A stretch of 64,000 bases of DNA, from positions 1 to 64,000 of the forward strand of contig NZ_FUZZ01000004.1 of assembly GCF_900168065.1 (NCBI RefSeq), written 5' to 3'. Origin of the DNA: Chitinophaga ginsengisegetis (GTDB lineage: Bacteria > Bacteroidota > Bacteroidia > Chitinophagales > Chitinophagaceae). The position numbers and the translations under genes are program-made. The notes under the pieces are model-generated. The model was given only the letters and a program-made list of their open reading frames with translations, made no database searches and was not told where the DNA came from. Of this stretch, positions 61,317 through 64,000 are shown one piece after another; position 1 is the stretch's first letter, and every line of letters begins with the position of its first letter.

Positions 61317-61820
61317 ATGTTGGTAAGGGAAATCATAGGAAATACGGATACGCATACACGCAGCAGTAAGGAAACCGACCTGCTGCCGCTGGAGTGGTTT
61401 GAAACCTCCCGGCGCATTCAGCGGAAACATACTGCCGGCGGCCGTGAAGTAGCATTGAAGTTTACAAAGGAAGGGCAGCAGCTCAGGCAAAATGATATCC
61501 TTTACCAGGATGATGACCTCATGATCGTGGTAGATATCCTTCCGTGCGAAGCCATCGTGATCAGCCCGCGGAATATGGCGGAAATGGCAAAGGTGTGTTA
61601 CGAAATCGGTAACAAACACCTGCCGCTTTTCCTCGAAGAAGAACAACTGCTGATTCCCGCAGATGAACCGCTGTACCGCTGGCTGCATGCAGCCGGTTAC
61701 CCGGTGGTAAAAGAACGCCGCAAGCTCCTGCACATCCTGCGTACTAACGTGCAGCCACATACGCACGGCAACGGCGGCCCTTCATTTTTTGAGAAGATCC
61801 TGGAACTGGCGTCAAAATAA
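61317..61820 (+). CDS. ureE: Urease accessory protein UreE
   Basis: This 167-residue nickel chaperone has an N-terminal peptide-binding domain (VREIIGNTDTHTRSSKETDL) and a nickel-binding domain near residues 75-150 (IVISPRNMAEMAKVCYEIGN; the ligand-like HLPLFLEEEQLL). The C-terminus has only a few His (NVQPHTHGNGG), not a His-rich tail. It delivers nickel to the UreDFG complex. It follows ureC by 12 bases. Confidence 0.9.
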   Translation: MLVREIIGNTDTHTRSSKETDLLPLEWFETSRRIQRKHTAGGREVALKFTKEGQQLRQNDILYQDDDLMIVVDILPCEAIVISPRNMAEMAKVCYEIGNKHLPLFLEEEQLLIPADEPLYRWLHAAGYPVVKERRKLLHILRTNVQPHTHGNGGPSFFEKILELASK

Positions 61821-61825
61821 AGCAT

Positions 61826-62506
61826 ATGGAACAGCATTATCTCGGCAGCTTACTACACCTGGCAGACAGCACATTGCCTATTGGCGGTTACACGCATTCT
61901 GCCGGGCTGGAAACCTTTGTGCAACAGGGTTTGGTGAACAACGCTGCTACGGCCGCCACCTTTGTACGTAACATGCTGCAGAATAATATCCGTTACAACG
62001 ATGCCGCATTTATGAGCCTGGCTTATGCCGCAGCTACACAAAACAATGTGAGCGAACTGCTGGAGCTGCATCACTTATGCACCGCCGTAAAAGCGCCGCG
62101 TGAACTCCGGGAAGCCAGCCAGAAGCTGGGAGCGCGGCTCACACGCATTTTCAGCCGCAGGTATACCAGCGAACTGGTTACGCAATATGAAACAGCTGCG
62201 GGCAACAGCCCGCACTACTGCCTCGTATTTGGCATCTATGCGCAGCTTACTAATATCCCGTTGTCGTCCGCGTTGTACGCATACTATTACAATGCTGCTA
62301 TGGGAATGGTGACCAACTGCGTAAAGCTGGTGCCCCTCGGGCAAATGGATGGGCAGGACATCCTCTTTGACCTGCAACCTTTACTGAAAGAACTGACGGA
62401 AGCAACAATACAACCCGATAAATCACTGCTCGGGCTTTGCAATGCGGCATTTGATATCCGCAGTATGCAGCACGAACGCCTGTACAGCCGGTTGTATATG
62501 TCGTAA
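61826..62506 (+). CDS. ureF: Urease accessory protein UreF
   Basis: This 226-residue all-helical protein matches Ure[21 protein letters not shown] at the start, [20 protein letters not shown], and [20 protein letters not shown] in the second half. With UreD and UreG it forms the activation complex that inserts nickel and CO2 into UreC. It starts 5 bases after ureE, so translation may be coupled. Confidence 0.95.
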   Translation: MEQHYLGSLLHLADSTLPIGGYTHSAGLETFVQQGLVNNAATAATFVRNMLQNNIRYNDAAFMSLAYAAATQNNVSELLELHHLCTAVKAPRELREASQKLGARLTRIFSRRYTSELVTQYETAAGNSPHYCLVFGIYAQLTNIPLSSALYAYYYNAAMGMVTNCVKLVPLGQMDGQDILFDLQPLLKELTEATIQPDKSLLGLCNAAFDIRSMQHERLYSRLYMS

Positions 62507-62523
62507 CTATAATTAATGAAACC

Positions 62524-63159
62524 ATGAGCAGAGAATATATAAAAGTAGGAGTGGCCGGACCTGTAGGTTCCGGGAAAACAGCGCTCATTGAGCGCTTGAC
62601 AAGGCAAATGGCGCAACACTACCAGGTGGCCGTTATCACCAACGATATTTATACAAAGGAAGATGCGGAGTTCCTCACGCAGAATAGCCTGTTGCCACCG
62701 GAAAGGATCATCGGTGTGGAAACCGGCGGCTGCCCGCATACCGCTATCCGTGAAGATGCCAGCATGAACCTCGAAGCCGTGGAAGAAATGGTACGCCGTT
62801 TCCCGGATATCGAAATCATCTTCATAGAAAGCGGCGGCGATAACCTGTCGGCCACCTTCAGCCCCGATCTGGCGGATGTCACCATTTTTGTGATAGACGT
62901 AGCGGAAGGAGATAAGATCCCACGTAAAGGTGGTCCGGGTATTACCCGCTCCAACCTGCTCGTCATCAATAAAATTGACCTTGCCCCCTATGTACATGCG
63001 GATCTTGGCGTAATGGAAAGGGATGCCCGCAAAATGAGAGGGGGACAGCCTTTCGTGTTCACAGACCTCATGAGCGGCACCGGGCTGGAAGATGTGATCA
63101 ACTGGATTAAAAGATACGTATTACTGGAAGACATTGCAGCGCCCAATCTCTTAACATGA
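62524..63159 (+). CDS. ureG: Urease accessory GTPase UreG
   Basis: This 211-residue SIMIBI GTPase has the P-loop [19 protein letters not shown], then [39 protein letters not shown] (CPH motif for nickel binding) and [20 protein letters not shown]. The [10 protein letters not shown]4 motif binds guanine. It lacks an N-terminal His-rich extension. GTP hydrolysis drives nickel insertion. Its stop overlaps the ureD start (ATGA). Confidence 0.97.
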   Translation: MSREYIKVGVAGPVGSGKTALIERLTRQMAQHYQVAVITNDIYTKEDAEFLTQNSLLPPERIIGVETGGCPHTAIREDASMNLEAVEEMVRRFPDIEIIFIESGGDNLSATFSPDLADVTIFVIDVAEGDKIPRKGGPGITRSNLLVINKIDLAPYVHADLGVMERDARKMRGGQPFVFTDLMSGTGLEDVINWIKRYVLLEDIAAPNLLT

Positions 63160-63935
63160 TCAGTGAACTGAAGATATTGACGGGTAAAAGAGACAGTGGC
63201 ACCTATCTGAAGGAATGCTACTGCACACGGCCTTTTAAAGTGGCTAATGTGCGGGAAGAACGCAGCGACCCGGTATTGCGTCTCATGATGATGAGCTCTT
63301 CACCGGGAATGCTGGATAAAGATCATTACCAGCTGGATATTACCGTTGCCGCAGGCACGGCTTTACACCTGCAAACGCAGGCGTACCAGCGGCTGTTTAA
63401 TATGGAAACCGGTGCTACACAGGAAATGCGCGTACGGCTGCAAACCGGGAGCACATTCACCTTTTTGCCGCACCCCCTGGTGCCGCATGAAAAGGCTACC
63501 TACACCGGCTATACGAACCTGCACCTCGCAAATAACTGCCGCCTCATCTGGGGAGAGATCATTACCTGCGGCCGGAAGTTAAACGGGGAAGTATTCCGCT
63601 TTACAAAACTGCACACCATCACGCAGGTATTTTCAGGAGAACAGCTGCTGCTAAGAGATAACCTCCTGATGCAACCCGGCGTTACCAGTTTTGAGGCAAT
63701 GGGCTGGATGGAAGAATACACGCACCAGGCTACCTTCCTGTTTTTCGATACCCATGAAAAGGAAGCCCTTAATGAAACTGCGGACAGGCTTCACCGTTAC
63801 CTGGAAGAACAACCCCGCATATTGGCGGGTGTTACACGCACCGCCGGCAACGGTATCATGGTAAGAATGCTGGGCCATAGCGGGGAACAACTATTTGAAT
63901 GTCAGCAACAACTGGCAAAGCTTTTATCTGTTTAA
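63156..63935 (+). CDS. ureD: Urease accessory protein UreD
   Basis: This 259-residue protein matches UreD (UreH): [60 protein letters not shown] and [20 protein letters not shown]. It is the scaffold that binds apo-urease and UreFG. In this genome the order is A-B-C-E-F-G-D. Translation is coupled with ureG through an ATGA overlap. Confidence 0.95.
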   Translation: MISELKILTGKRDSGTYLKECYCTRPFKVANVREERSDPVLRLMMMSSSPGMLDKDHYQLDITVAAGTALHLQTQAYQRLFNMETGATQEMRVRLQTGSTFTFLPHPLVPHEKATYTGYTNLHLANNCRLIWGEIITCGRKLNGEVFRFTKLHTITQVFSGEQLLLRDNLLMQPGVTSFEAMGWMEEYTHQATFLFFDTHEKEALNETADRLHRYLEEQPRILAGVTRTAGNGIMVRMLGHSGEQLFECQQQLAKLLSV

Positions 63936-63944
63936 AACAGTAGT

Positions 63945-64000
63945 ATGTCATTTATCGATAACAGTTTATTACTAACAGCAGTTACCATCAGCTGTCTTCA
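63945..64000 (+). CDS. Start of a gene following ureD (partial)
   Basis: ATG at 63945 begins MSFIDNSLLLTAVTISCL and runs off the right edge. It lies 9 bases after ureD on the same strand, so it is probably in the urease operon. The hydrophobic start suggests a membrane protein or signal peptide. Genes for urea or nickel transport often sit here, but the piece is too short to identify. Confidence 0.5.
   Translation, partial: MSFIDNSLLLTAVTISCL

Noticed and set aside
1-64000. Search for a CRISPR array, insertion sequence or transposase
   Set aside because: No regularly spaced direct repeats and no transposase-like motif were seen in any reading frame.

Overview
The window comes from a member of the Bacteroidota, most likely a Chitinophaga-like Chitinophagaceae. 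This rests on a SusC/SusD outer-membrane pair, promoters of the Bacteroidota type (TTG, a 19-20 bp spacer, then TAnnTTTG), a very large secreted Ig/PKD-like repeat protein of the gliding/type IX secretion kind, an S9B dipeptidyl peptidase and many lipoproteins. The species assignment is inference. The DNA is chromosomal: no transposase, integrase, CRISPR array or plasmid gene was seen.

Layout. 1-3667: 5' part of a giant surface protein (minus). 4096-8111: ribosomal proteins bL35/bL20, ispE, a bifunctional nuclease and the electron-transfer flavoprotein pair. 8248-16027: TPR protein, tilS, two acetyltransferases, a PAS-LuxR regulator, rlmH, a rhomboid protease, a MocR regulator and three tRNA-Arg(ACG) genes. 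16106-20495: a secreted protein of unknown role, a GH130 mannoside enzyme, a HAD phosphatase and transketolase. 20908-30281: a tight six-gene operon, SusC, SusD, two paralogous DoxX-like membrane proteins, a SoxD-like c-type cytochrome and a SoxC-like molybdenum sulfite/sulfur dehydrogenase. 30284-42420: small membrane and stress proteins (KGG-repeat, histone-H1-like), a MscS channel, a histidine-decarboxylase-type PLP enzyme with a divergent Lrp regulator, an orphan TPR histidine kinase, a SelW-like protein, two outer-membrane barrels and an aldo/keto reductase. 42508-48631: a TolC-RND-MFP efflux operon. 48680-58724: MarC and TRIC membrane proteins, DPP IV, a VIT/CCC1-like protein, ornithine aminotransferase, an acyl-CoA-binding protein, LepA and a secreted thioredoxin. 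58888-63935: a complete urease operon ureABCEFGD, followed by the first codons of another gene at the right edge.

How genes work together. The urease genes form a complete structural and nickel-maturation set. ETF alpha and beta form one dimer. The efflux genes build one tripartite pump. The SusCD-to-SoxC operon suggests uptake of a sulfur compound across the outer membrane coupled to periplasmic sulfite/sulfur oxidation, with electrons passing to cytochrome c. It is the best candidate here for an undescribed system, but its substrate is unknown. Many genes end in clear hairpin terminators, several of them shared by convergent genes. Several start sites were moved inward from the longest open frame to an ATG that begins a signal peptide or matches the family start.
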